Assembly (NCBI GenBank): GCA_014338405.1
Contig: JTDE01000993.1
Coordinates: forward strand, 11,176 to 75,175
Direction of reading: 5' to 3'
Source: Paragonimus skrjabini miyazakii
Lineage: Eukaryota > Platyhelminthes > Trematoda > Plagiorchiida > Troglotrematidae
DNA length: 64,000 nucleotides
Made by a program: the position numbers and the translations under genes. The notes under the pieces were generated by a model. The model was given only the letters and a program-made list of their open reading frames with translations, did no database searches and was not told the DNA's origin. Position 1 is the stretch's first letter; each line of letters starts with the position of its first letter. This document shows, one piece after another, positions 36,116 through 47,287 of this stretch.

Positions 36116-38380
36116 GTTAGAACGCGTATACTTACTCAGATTCCCTACTGCAGTTTTCAAGTCTAAACAGAAGATCTAGCATAGTTGATTGAAGTCAGCG
36201 TGGTCGTGACACTCACCTACGAAGGGACACATATGAATTACTTTCACACAATTCAAGTGTTGTTTTGGCTGTAAACCATACTACCGCTGCTAAAAACACG
36301 ACCAAAACGAGCGAAAACAATTTCATCGCAATCAACAACATTCCCCTTTAACTGGTTTGATGTCCAGAGACTAAATCTATCCACTAGGTGTGTGATGAAT
36401 CTTCCCCTCGAATGATTGACTTTCAGCTGGCTTTCTGAGGCTTCTCATTGTAGCACCGACCAAATCAACATCCTAACCCCATAAAAAACTGCTGCACACG
36501 TTACATGACTGCGTACTGAATCGTATTTGTTGTCAGTCATAAGAAACTTTAGCTGAAAATGTTTATACCGACGGACAAATATGGGTAATCTTAACTGGTA
36601 GAACAGGAGGAACGAAGTTCAAATAACCAGTTATTTTTCAAACCATTTCTTCTATACTTAGCTTCACTAAACCCGCTAACAATCGTTGTAGTTAGTGTTG
36701 ATGAAATGGACAAAGCGGGAAAATTTTAACTATCAAACATAGGATCATTTGAGATGCGCTCATTCGAGTTCGTTTAAGCACACCGCCTGACAGCCCAATT
36801 TATGTGTGCAAAGTTGGGAATATATGTGCTCGCCGAGCGTCTCGTTCATAGTATGGTCACATTCACACCGTCCTCAGCAGTTTAAATCAAAGTTGGAAAA
36901 TGGCTCGATTCATGAAGATGCATAGGCGAAATACTGTGTTGTTTTCATGAAGTGACATCGGCTCGAACGACCATTGCGATACTTGTTTTGTTGTTCCGTT
37001 CCTTAAATTTGCCACACTAACCTGTTTAAATTAACTGCTTATGTTCTAACTTGAACTGCAGTCTATGGACTATTCTAATTTACACCTTCGAACAGGCAGT
37101 CCCTAGATAATTTATCTCTGTCTAACAACTGCTATGGATGAAATCTAGACACTCCAGTATCTGATATTCAACATCCGTTGGTAACGTGAAAGCGGTGTTC
37201 GAGTACATGTGTACAATCTAACTTACGGTACAGTTCATTAGGTTAAACCGATACTGATAATTTTTAAAACGCGAAAATTGATTATGGCTGCTCCTCATCA
37301 ACGACTTACTTTGGTTATTCACCTTTGGCTGTCTGTCTGCACAGCACTGCTCATATGTAGTAGTGAAATCATGCGAGCAACTATAAAGTGTAACAATGTG
37401 TACTTCACTGCACTGATTAGGATGGTTAGGACCCGTTTTTACACAGACCTACTGAGTGCATTCTATATCGCGCCTTGTTTATGCGTCTTTTTTTGTGACT
37501 GTATATCCAACAGTTTTTGTAGGTTAAGGGTGTTTACTCAACAAGTCACTGGTAACCTCAAGTACTGTGAACTGACGAGCTTCATTTTGAGTTTCATATG
37601 CAACAGGTGCATGCTTTTGAGCGTAGTTAGCCAGAGTATGATAACCTTGTCACATTACTGTATTAATCTGCCAACAGAAGTCTCTTAGGAAACAAGAGTA
37701 GGTATTGGAAGGTGAAAGAAAGACGACTCAGCAGTTGAAGACGTACCACTACTGTCTGGATCCTAGTGCACGATTCCGATCTCACCCAAGCGATAATGCA
37801 GATGCAGATTCATCATAAAATACTCCCTAGACGTCGACATCATTCTTGTGGCCAGGGACTACATAGTGTTTCGAGGATTGGGCGATGGACTACAATCAAC
37901 TATAGCTGGTGAATGAAACTACTTAAATTATTTACACAAAACTAATTGCACTTTTCATTTGGTTGAAGTAATGTTAAATGTGGTAAGTTGTCCGAAACGA
38001 ATTGGTATAATATCTGGTGCTGTTTAGTGCACTATAGTCTCAATATTAGGTTGCAAGTAGAATGAGACCAGATGTAGAATGTCATTTAAGTGAACGTCAT
38101 TTATTTGGATACCCACCATGTTCTTCAAGTTTTTCACTATTGAGATAATTTGTCCATGCTATCCAAACATCGACATTGGATCCGTTAGTCGTAGACAACC
38201 GAATCCTGATACAGGTTGTGTAAAACAACACAGCTGACAATAATTTGGTCATATTATTTAATTTTTGCTGTTCAGAGAACAAGCATTTTGTTGACCCAAT
38301 CTTTTAAGTGGCTTTTCAGGAGTGTGAATGTGCCGGTAGACAAACTCTAATACAAGGGACAGTCTGTTAACTTTGGTAGC
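36116..38380. other. Intergenic stretch
   Basis: A 136-codon + strand frame at 37278-37688 is the only long one. It is Cys- and Leu-rich, without a recognisable domain or splice context, and I treat it as chance. No repeat-family copy was recognised. Confidence 0.5.
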
Positions 38381-38398
38381 ATATATATATATATATAT
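38381..38398. repeat. (AT)9 microsatellite
   Basis: Nine AT units, the first of two AT blocks about 115 bp apart. Confidence 0.95.
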
Positions 38399-38509
38399 AA
38401 AAGAATACCACACATTCTAACCTTCCTGAATGTAACGATTGCGATCGAATGTGAATGGTACTCAGTTCGGAATAATATAAAGCCACGAACTTCGGCCCTT
38501 ACTGATATA

Positions 38510-38512
<3 letters not shown>

Positions 38513-38543
<31 letters not shown>
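38513..38543. repeat. (AT)15 microsatellite
   Basis: A 31-base alternating AT run, extended on the left by a GATATATGC variant and on the right by GGATATATC. It is likely to be length-variable and can form a cruciform. Confidence 0.95.
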
Positions 38544-38545
<2 letters not shown>

Positions 38546-39110
38546 ATATATCATGTGTGAGACCTGTAGTTGGTTCTGAACAGACTCACTCTAGGCCAAT
38601 TACCCCAACTTCCATGGCTGTACCACACAGCCGAAGTTATTGTGGAGACTGGGTTGGAAACAGGATCAAAATTACCGTAGCAATTTTCAACTTCGTGTGT
38701 ACCTTAGAAATAGGTGAAATTGTAGGTGGTTAGTGGCAAATCAACAATCCGGAAAATTGTAAAATCGATCAGTCAGCCGTGATGATCGCGTTGTCTTATC
38801 AAATTAATCATTTCGAATTGATCACCTCACGAATATACTCATGGTAAACCCACTGTTCCAGTCATATAACTTGGAGTTAATGAGAAACGGATGAGACAAA
38901 CAATTTTTCTATTCCGAGGGGACCTACCGATCATCCACTAATTTTGGTGTGCATCAAAGTTATTCACATTAGACATAAAAGCTGTACCAGTTGTACCGCT
39001 TTTAACAACACAACATGCATCCCAGTTTAGTAAATCTAAAACATTATGAGTTCATCTGTCATACTTAGAACGAACTGACTGTACAACCGTAATGTGCTGC
39101 TGTAGGCGCG
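38544..39110. other. Stretch between the AT repeats and a retroelement fossil
   Basis: No feature is recognised. It may include decayed upstream parts of the element whose tail is at 39111-39458, but no reverse-transcriptase motif was seen. Confidence 0.45.
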
Positions 39111-39458
39111 TTGCATTTTGTTTTCTCTGTACGTATTATGTGGTCTTGGTATACTGATTATCCGAGTCCTGATCGTTGTTATTTTCAGTTCTTGAAGGAT
39201 AGCTCTCATGAGGCAACAGAGCGATTGAGCCAAAACCCGACCTCATCCATTGCAAAGCATATCATGGATACAGATCACCCTGTTGACTCCAACAACTCGT
39301 TTCAAGTATTATTGCGCAGTCGGAATCCTAAACTCGCCATCCGGCCATGTGTGTGCGTAAACTGTTGATTCATGCAATTTGTCCGTCCTGGAACTGATGT
39401 TAATCCTTGTTTCGTATCAACTCATTCGTTGGCTGTTTCTGTTGTCCGTATAGATTGA
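39111..39458 (+). pseudogene. Retroelement fossil, C-terminal part of a GIY-YIG-type tail
   Basis: One frame is open from 39111 to a TGA at 39456-39458, interrupted by a single TGA at 39366-39368. It contains NPTSSIAKHIMDTDHPVD (about 39234-39287), resembling the pattern SxIAxHLxxTGHxVD of the second half of the GIY-YIG-type region in flatworm Penelope-like elements, and near its end NPCFVSTHSLAV, which resembles the closing motif of the same proteins. Key residues have drifted (for example TDH for TGH). It complements rather than overlaps the half-domain at 33674-33991, though the two are probably separate copies. The inverted-arm repeat at 39449 begins inside its last codons. Confidence 0.45.
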
Positions 39459-39949
39459 ATAGCATCCACAATTGATCGCAGTTATCGCATTCCCATAGAC
39501 TTTCCAGTCGGCCCCTTTCGAAAAGAAGCACTATACTCGAGTTTCGCTCTCATTAGAGCTCGCCAGTAGTGCATATCCTTGCCACTGCCGGGACTAGAAC
39601 TCCGGTGACGCTGTTCATGAGGCAACCGTGTTTACCACTGCGCCACTGACCTCATACTAAGCACGACCAAATTATCCTATGTGAACGCTCAACCACTTTC
39701 GCTTGTGAATAATGATCAGGTTGTCCAATTGCCTCAAGAGAAGACACAGTGACCGTCCTGTTAACTCCAATCGACGACTCCTCGACTAGGACTTCTTTGC
39801 AAATGAAAATCACAAAAATCATTAATTTGTTGAGCTGTACTTTGGTTACTGATAGGCAGTACAGGATTTCTGATTTCCGAAAGGGACCGACTAGAAAGTC
39901 TATGGGACTGCGACAGCCGCGACCAGTTGTCAATAACGTTCAATCTATA
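39449..39949 (-). mobile_element. Full-structure dispersed repeat with inverted terminal arms (copy B)
   Basis: The left end TATAGATTGAATAGC and the right end GTTCAATCTATA are inverted, and the arms align for about 75 bp, including the shared block CCCATAGACTTTCCAGTCGG. On the minus strand the core holds an intact A box (reverse complement of 39634-39645, TGGCGCAGTGGT) and an intact B box (reverse complement of 39591-39601). The rest matches the copies at 25917 and 51224, although part of the second half (about 39790-39870) diverges. It is about 501 bp and non-coding, and is the best-preserved two-armed copy in the window. Confidence 0.7.
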
Positions 39950-42900
39950 TGAAAACCAAAATCCCTTACTACTCATCTATTACTATTGTGGTTGCTGTTA
40001 GCATATAATCTATATTCTATGTTTCACGTTTGTCAATGAAGACAGTAAGCGAACTGTAAACACCTCTCGATATGTCTTCTATCGTTAAGGATTGGCTGGA
40101 TCAACATAATTCAATGTTTTAAATATTATTACGATTACGTAAGTCGGAAAAGAGTCCAAGTGCAAATTTACCGCTCGCGCGCATCTTACTTAGTAATTTG
40201 TGTGTTCATCAAATACCTGTGACAATAACAGTGTCATATATTTGTGACTCCTATTCCACCTATCGCTGCCAGTACGGAACGGATTGAAGAAGCATGTGTT
40301 GCCATCAGAAACAATGTTTCCTTTGTTTACTTACTAGCAATGAATAGATTACCAAAATCACCCAAAACATTTTGGCGTCATCAGACACCCTGATAAGCAC
40401 ATTGGTAGAACAGGCGAAAGGTATTTACGTTCTCATAAACAATTTTGCTGTTGCCTAAGTAGTGAATTTTTTAAAAATATCTCCGCGGTTAAAAAATAAA
40501 GGTCAACTTAGGGTAGTGATAAACAGGTGGGTTCAGGTTCTTGCACTAGAGTGGATATCGTGACAATGGGCAATTGGGTCATTTGGTCATTTATTTAATT
40601 AAGCTGTATTCATGATACCAGCCCGTCTGTATGATTGTTCCGAACCGTGATCTTTCGAAGATTGTCATTTGCAAGAGCTCTTACAACGTACAACTAACCA
40701 TAACATATTTTCAAAGTTATAACATTAACACTATCTTGCCCGTGACGACAAACGTGAGTGTTATGGCCAGAGAACGACTTCCGGGGAATGAACAGAATTG
40801 AGCCTTGAGGTCCAAGTGTTCATCAGCCAATCAGAACACTGGGAATCAGGCGGTTAAAATAAATTTAAAATAACGGTAATTAGTTGAAGAGATAATATAT
40901 GGTATGTCTGAGAAAGTCAACCTGACCAATGATTGTACTCTGGGTTACGTAATTGACGCTGAACTATTTGTACAAACGGACAGTTCATCTTGTTTTGGCT
41001 AAGATGTGTTATTGTTTATTAGTTATGGTGGCATAATTAGTTTGTGTTCAATAGCCAAAGTTTACGGGAAATATATGGGCGATTTCGTAGTACGTTACCT
41101 GATGGACCCCGGTCTCAAATTTTACTTTGTGAGAAGGAACTGTTGAAGTTTGTTGTTCACAGCTCATTTGCGAGGCAGTTTTGCCGCCTACCCCAGATTC
41201 GGTGGAGTCTGTAGACAAACACAGACGTCAAGAGCATTTGCTGACGTTTTGAACTATGAACATTTGCCATTTATGTCGCTATAAATTCCAGCTCATTTAT
41301 GACCTTGTTACAGAGTGAGTTTCTGTACGTTTCTTGTAGGTACCACTAGAATCCTCGCGGATGTACGAACTCCAGTAGTCCGAAACACAGTACAAACGAC
41401 TGGCACACAAGGTACTGTGTTACATATTCATTTTGTTCTTGGTTGAATAAAAAATAAAACAGTTACTTGATTTAAAGCTCTTTAATAGTCCACGCCCAAA
41501 CCGGAATTTCACAGCGATTCCTCTCGACTTTGTTTGCGTCCATTACCTGAAATGAAGTTGAAACCAGCAAACTTTCCAGGACCCACTAGTTTGGAACTAT
41601 CACGAGCTGTCTAATTTCCTTACAAACAGTGCAGCTATTATCACCTCAAACAGTAGATGGTTTAGCAGTAATCTGAAGTATCCCGTCATACCTACCTCCC
41701 TGCTGTCTGAGTTGTTGCTTATGTAGACCTTATCAGTTAGCAAGACTTGGGTTGCTGGTCCTCAACAACAAGCTCACAGTGAGCTCACTTTGAGATCCAT
41801 CCTTCTAGATAGTCAGTGGATCATAACGTTCTCTCTTGCAATCATTAGTGCTCCCATCCGGAGAGACATTTCTTAGGGGGGAACACCGGGATCCATGGAA
41901 AACTTGTACAAGGCAAGAAATAAGTTGGTTCTCTGAACCTCTTTTGAAGAAACATGTTTCTTAGAAGCATACAAGGAAACATGTTTTAGAGACCCAGTGT
42001 CCCTAGGAAGAATTGTGTCGGATCACGCACAACCTGTGTTGTGTGTTGACCCCAAAACGAATCATTAAGGTAAAACACTATTGTTTTCAACTAGGTTGTT
42101 CGGTCAGAAGGCCTGGGCACCTTGGTATCCCACGTGTGAGTTTAGAGCTAACAGCTTTGTTTAAAATTATGTTGCATCCCGTCCACCGTTTTATTTGTGG
42201 ACTAAAGCGTTTTTCCTCTACTTACTGTTGTGCAGTAACTGAACCCCAATGCCGAACACGGATGTACTATTGTGCCTGAACACTTCATATGTTATTGTCG
42301 TGACCTCGGCTTTTGGTCACAACATCTACACATCTACAGCTAAGATATGTTCAACTGACGTAGGAAATAAACAAGACTGAAATTAATTTTGTGCCCTCAG
42401 CCAAGTGAACAATCACTGGTCATCCCGGTGTGCCCTATGTGAACATTGGTGAAGGCAATTTTGTATAAGTCTCCGTTGATAGAATTCATGTGAAAACATC
42501 ACTGAGACTTTAACCCAAACATTTTTATTGGCCATCTACTGCAAACGTGTGTAAAATACCTTTCATTACATTGGCTGTCACAATTTGATTCGTACATGAA
42601 TGATAATATAAATATGCTTCAATTGAACAAGAATGGTGTAACTTATCGCCCTATTGACTCAGTGACTGATGTGAACCATTGTCAGATATGGCGTTATTGT
42701 AAAACAGAGGAAGCTAGGCATTCATTACAACAGAGATGATTAGAGAGTAGAACAGCTCCTGTGAATAAATGCTAGCCGGTATCTGTTTAAGCTTAGACCA
42801 CTTGATAAAATACTTGCCTCCATTTAATCATGCAACTGCACAGTTGCAAGAATCGAGTGGCACAAATCCAATCATTTTGTTGTTTGCTTCCATAATTTAA

Positions 42901-45354
42901 TGCGAACCGCGTGTATATTATTGTTATTTAGCCTAAAGTTTGCTCCTTCATTCTCACACATTTTGATTATTTACTGGTCAAAATATGTTACAAGCGAGAA
43001 ACATTAGATGGTTTAATTTCTTTCAGAGAATCTATGATACTTTGAAAACTAAAAACATTTCTGAGCACCAACAGTAATGGACATATATCTATTTTCACGG
43101 TACTAACATGGTAAAGTAATCTTACTCGTTGTAAGGTGGTCACATCAATTGAGTTTTTTTATGATGGAAGTGCCCTCTCAAGAGGAAAAGCTTCCACTGG
43201 AAAAATGGTTTGCGATCCTTTGAGGTTGGTTCTTGTCGGTGTGTGTGTGTACTGTGTGGCAAATATATCTGTGTTACTAACTAAGCACATGTTCCCGAGG
43301 TAGCTGTTTACATGAGCACGTAATAGACTATTTTGTGGTCATCTCATTGATTGGATGGACACGATATAGTAATCGCTTTTACTGACCAATTGAATCAATA
43401 CATTTCAACCTGTCTCACGAGGCTGGTGAGCGACGGAACAAGAACGCCAATTCCTGTCACTGAGACTACGTGCTTAAGTATTCTGTATGTAACATCTGCA
43501 CACTGATTCGAATGTTGCTTTAAACTAAGTCAAATGATAAACCATTACTATTTTGACCGAGATTTATCGTGTTATACAGTGAAGAAATTCTCCTCTGCTA
43601 ACTCTTGATTGTATCGCCAACGTAATCAGTAAGCAGTCGATTTAACCAACAATCGCTGTGTCAGCTAATAGAAGAATTGACAGATTCATCGCTCGCGAAT
43701 GATCAAGTTCAAGCATCTAATCGACCATCTCGACAGCCTAAAACGGACAACAAAACAGTTTGAAAGCTGGACTAATCTATCCGAGCAGGACGTTTCATTA
43801 CGTCTCATAGCTTATAGAAATCAGTCGTGTTTTTGTGCTGGGGTGGTTAGTTCTGTTGTTGTGGTCATATAATCGTCCGTCAATTTGAAAAGTTTGGATA
43901 TCAATGTTTGTGCTGTTATCCAGTTGTTGAACCACGTCACAACATCGGTTTTTATAATCATCAACCGTTTGAACGTAACGTTGTTTCAGTTAGCATTTAC
44001 GTGATGTTTGACTTTGGTCAAAGTACGGTCAATGTAACCTAATAGTTGTCTTTCACTGTACAACCATACTAAATCCTACTACTTCAATGTTCCTTTTCAG
44101 CTGTATATATAGAAGAAGGTTGGTGAAAACTTAGTCCAGAATGGTTCCGGCATTCAATGCTTATTCAAGTATACTGCTCGGCACAAATTTGGACAGAGTT
44201 TCCAGAACGTCGTCTGTTCGTGGTTGGACCATGCTGTTCAAATCGTGATACATTCAATGGTACGGGCACACTTTCTCGTATGATATCAAGAAAGTAGAAG
44301 CGAATGTCTCATGGACAGAACGTAGGCGCTCGGAACGGAATGTGTCTGTAGAAGAATGCAAGGGATGTGAATTGATGGTAGGAATAAATTCGGACCGTAA
44401 AGGACATACATGAATGAATCCGAAAGCTCTTGGAAATAAATCAACCGGTCTTTCCCGATGAAGAGAACATGACAGATGAATGCTGACGTGAGGAGGGGGG
44501 GGGGAGATCGCAAACAAAGAAGACAAATCAGAGAAAGTCTGGCGCGATTGCCGCACACTCCGAAAAATACACTCATCTTCAACAGCAGAAGTGTAGACAA
44601 TGAGAAACAGACTGTATGGAATGCTCTGTCCGTAGGTATACCACAAATTCGGGAAACAATTGAGACAAACAGGAGTTGAGCCGATTTAACACACATATGG
44701 TGGACTATTTCGGACCAAATGACTGTTCGACTGGTAGTATGGTATAGACCAATTAATCATCTAATTCTTTGCATTTTCTTTTTCGCAGATAACCTATTAT
44801 AGTCAGATATGACAAGTAATGTAGGTATGTGTGGCAGAAAACTCCACAATCCTTTAGTTCGGTTGATATTTGAAGAACTCATGGAAGACGAACAGATGCC
44901 TACGATAATCGTTTCTTACTGGATTTATGTCGGAATTGAGACTCATACACCTGGTTTTGGTCGATAATACATGCAAATTAATAGAACGGCACCCACGTTT
45001 TGTATTTAAACGAGCTTTTCGAATTCGGTTAGCTAGTATGCTGTTTGCAAACGTTGGTTGCGTCCAGTTTACAACAATCTAAATCATTGACTACTTATTG
45101 TAAATTCGCTAACATTGTTTAGCAGGCCCAGTCAATTGTGAGATTTTAACCTGATTTACGGATTTTGATCGCAAGTTGTCGATTTAAACCGAAAAGTTTT
45201 GTTATTTCAACTTGGAAAGAAATCCTAACAATGGGATCATCGAATGGAATAACGGAACAAATTATGTTTCTGCCCTAGAGGTGATCAGGCAACCTGAATA
45301 GTACTCACAAACGAACGTCGCCGAGCTCTTACACAGGCTAGTTCAGCCGGGGCC
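39950..45354. other. Intergenic stretch
   Basis: No gene is recognised. A G10 tract lies at 44495-44504. Two overlapping minus-strand frames of 130 and 136 codons around 44254-44696 occupy the same purine-biased stretch and have Ser/Leu-rich, domain-free products. A GT-rich run occurs near 43240. No repeat-family copy was recognised before 45355. Confidence 0.5.
44495..44504 (+). repeat. G10 homopolymer
   Basis: Ten consecutive G within a purine-rich context. Confidence 0.85.
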
Positions 45355-45543
45355 AATGTTGGGTTAATGACGTATTGAACGACACGTTTGGCTCATGAAA
45401 ACGTGGCTGGAGTTCAACTTTTCGCAGCGCACTACTGACAAACTCTAACAGGAGTGGATCTCGATTCCGGCGCTCCTTTTAGACAATGGCTCTCTGATAT
45501 CTCTAGAAAAATACGATAGTTGCAATCACTTGTCACCGATGTT
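45355..45543 (+). mobile_element. Dispersed repeat, strongly decayed copy
   Basis: The order of blocks matches the + strand copy at 19078 with many changes: GGCTCATGAAAACG for the part before the B box, GGAGTTCAAC for the B box, GCACTACTGACAAACTCTAA for the middle, then GTTGCAATCACTTG and GATGTTTAAT for the tail. It appears to be an old member of the family. Confidence 0.45.
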
Positions 45544-47092
45544 TAATTCGTGTCAACAGTACATTTGAAGTATAAGGCATAAGCGATTGTCACACACGCG
45601 AATAGCCTAGTTCTCAGTTACATGTAAGCCCCATAAAGTGCTAAGGAATGGGAGAGTCTAACAGATAAGCTGGAGCGAAACATGAAGAGTAGCCGAAAAT
45701 GGTATGTTTTCGCATATCCAATAGGGCAACCCGGTGTAAATTACGAGACAGTGGATTATAGTATATGTCGTACAAACAGTCACTGTTATACATGGAACAA
45801 AGATATTGACAGAATTTTTAAACTCAGATGGGGAAATAGTTAGAATTATCAACTCAAAAGCCTGTGCCACATATCGATCTAATATCGTTAGAATTAGCAT
45901 TAATTTTGTAGGCTGAGATCATCCTGACTTAACTGTTCTGTGGTGAGAAATATCACCGATTTAATTGTTGTCGTTTTTATTGATTTGTAGCTGAAGTGCG
46001 GATATTTAATGAAACCAAGTGCTGAACGTCTCACGGAAATGGTCTGACTGAGGTTGTCTTATTTACATCTATAGCTCAGTTGTTTATATTCAAAGTGTGA
46101 GCACCCTGGTGTTGACTGGTCAAGCTTAGACGGAAAGTTTCAGGAACCAGTATCCTGCTCTTTATCTTTCATATCTAGACTGAAGCATTTCTTACTTCTT
46201 ATGGTTGAGTTAGTTAATTTGCAGTACAAAACAGTGTCGTAATGCTACTGATGATGATTATGAGGAGGAGAAGAAGAAGGAAAGGAAGGGGGAGGTGTAC
46301 ACTGCCACCCAGAGCAACTATTGTTGGTGCTGCGGACGGCTGACCCAAGATAGATAGATGATGACCTAGCCTAGAGAAATGACGTCATTCTCTATGGAGT
46401 TGGCCACTGTAGGTTGGGTACGCTTCTTTGGCAGGAGCCTTCCCGAAGCAAACAGTGGGTGACTGGAGACCTCAGGTGAAATGGCAGCTACTTGAGCTCA
46501 ATAGCATGAACATAACTATTGTTTAACAGGCCTGCTCGTGAGGTAACTGGAATTATCAAACCTGGGCAGTAATTCTGCTGATGACGCCTTGTCTGAAATA
46601 ACAACCCGGATTTTGTTTGAAAAGTACAGGTACTTTGCAACAGAATGCTGGAATCACGTGTTTGTGGTATCCAACACGCGAATAGCACACATTTGGAGCA
46701 CACGACCACCGTTCTCGTTCACTGTACAAATGCCGTAGGATCCGAGGTCCCCCAAGCAAGCTACTGAATTGCGCCCAATTCATGCGTTGAATTCATCCAG
46801 AATAAACAGCCGACCACTCATCGGTGCACACCGGATTGTGGCGGACAAGCGACCATAGAACTTCGTCACCGACGTAATACACACTTAGATCATAAACACT
46901 AAGAAATACGGAAGACTTATCTGGATCGAGTTGAATGTGCATAAACTTGATTCGAGGCCTGATACACTGCGGTTCGTCTATCATCAATGAACTGGTGCGG
47001 TCAAAGTCCGCGAAACGGAAACCGTGATCCCGAGCACCGTCTGCCAGCTAACCTATCCAGTTGAACATTCATTCAGTACCTGTTTCTCATAG
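45544..47092. other. Intergenic stretch with a purine run
   Basis: A 34-base purine-only run lies at 46262-46295. Overlapping minus-strand frames at 46488-46987 have no recognisable domain. Nothing else can be supported. Confidence 0.5.
46262..46295 (+). repeat. 34-base polypurine run
   Basis: The run is made only of A and G (GAGGAGGAGAAGAAG-type) and could form a triplex (H-DNA). Confidence 0.85.
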
Positions 47093-47287
47093 CTTATCTT
47101 GGTCTGCAAACCCTGTCTCACTCATGGTTGTGACATCGATGCTGTAGCGGTCCAGTTCTATCACGATCAGTGTGGTGCGACATTCCGGCATTACTGTGCT
47201 GCTGTATCGATCCAACAGTATGCACATATTCTATGTCCCAACGAACGACATCTTACGTCCACGCACAACTCTCAGATTGACATTTAG
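47093..47287 (+). pseudogene. Broken PHD-like zinc finger, probably from a retroelement
   Basis: After an acceptor-like TGTTTCTCATAG (AG at 47091-47092) a frame runs to TAG at 47285-47287. It reads CKPC, then after about 14 residues AVQFYHDQCGATFRHYCAAVS, then QQYAHILCPNERHLTSTHN. The layout follows the PHD pattern (CxxC, QCxxxC, WFHxxC, then a distal CxxC) seen in ORF1-type proteins of invertebrate LINEs and in some chromatin readers. Several ligands are lost: Phe (TTC) stands where Cys (TGC) is expected, the His of HxxC is displaced by one position, and the last CxxC is absent. It cannot be a working finger as it stands. A host gene fragment is the alternative. Confidence 0.38.

Noticed and set aside
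36580..36600. Possible arm fragment of the dispersed repeat (ATATGGGTAATCTTAACT)
   Set aside because: The match is under 25 bases with mismatches and no adjoining family sequence.
37278..37688. 136-codon + strand frame, Cys- and Leu-rich
   Set aside because: No signal peptide plus domain layout, no splice context, no recognised family; compatible with chance.
43665..43790. Short frame LIEELTDSSLANDQVQ after GTGTCAG, resembling a terminal exon
   Set aside because: Only about 33 codons after the acceptor-like site, without family similarity or partner exon.
44254..44696. Two overlapping minus-strand frames of 130 and 136 codons
   Set aside because: They lie in different frames over the same purine-biased sequence, Ser/Leu-rich and without domains; the bias explains the lack of stops.
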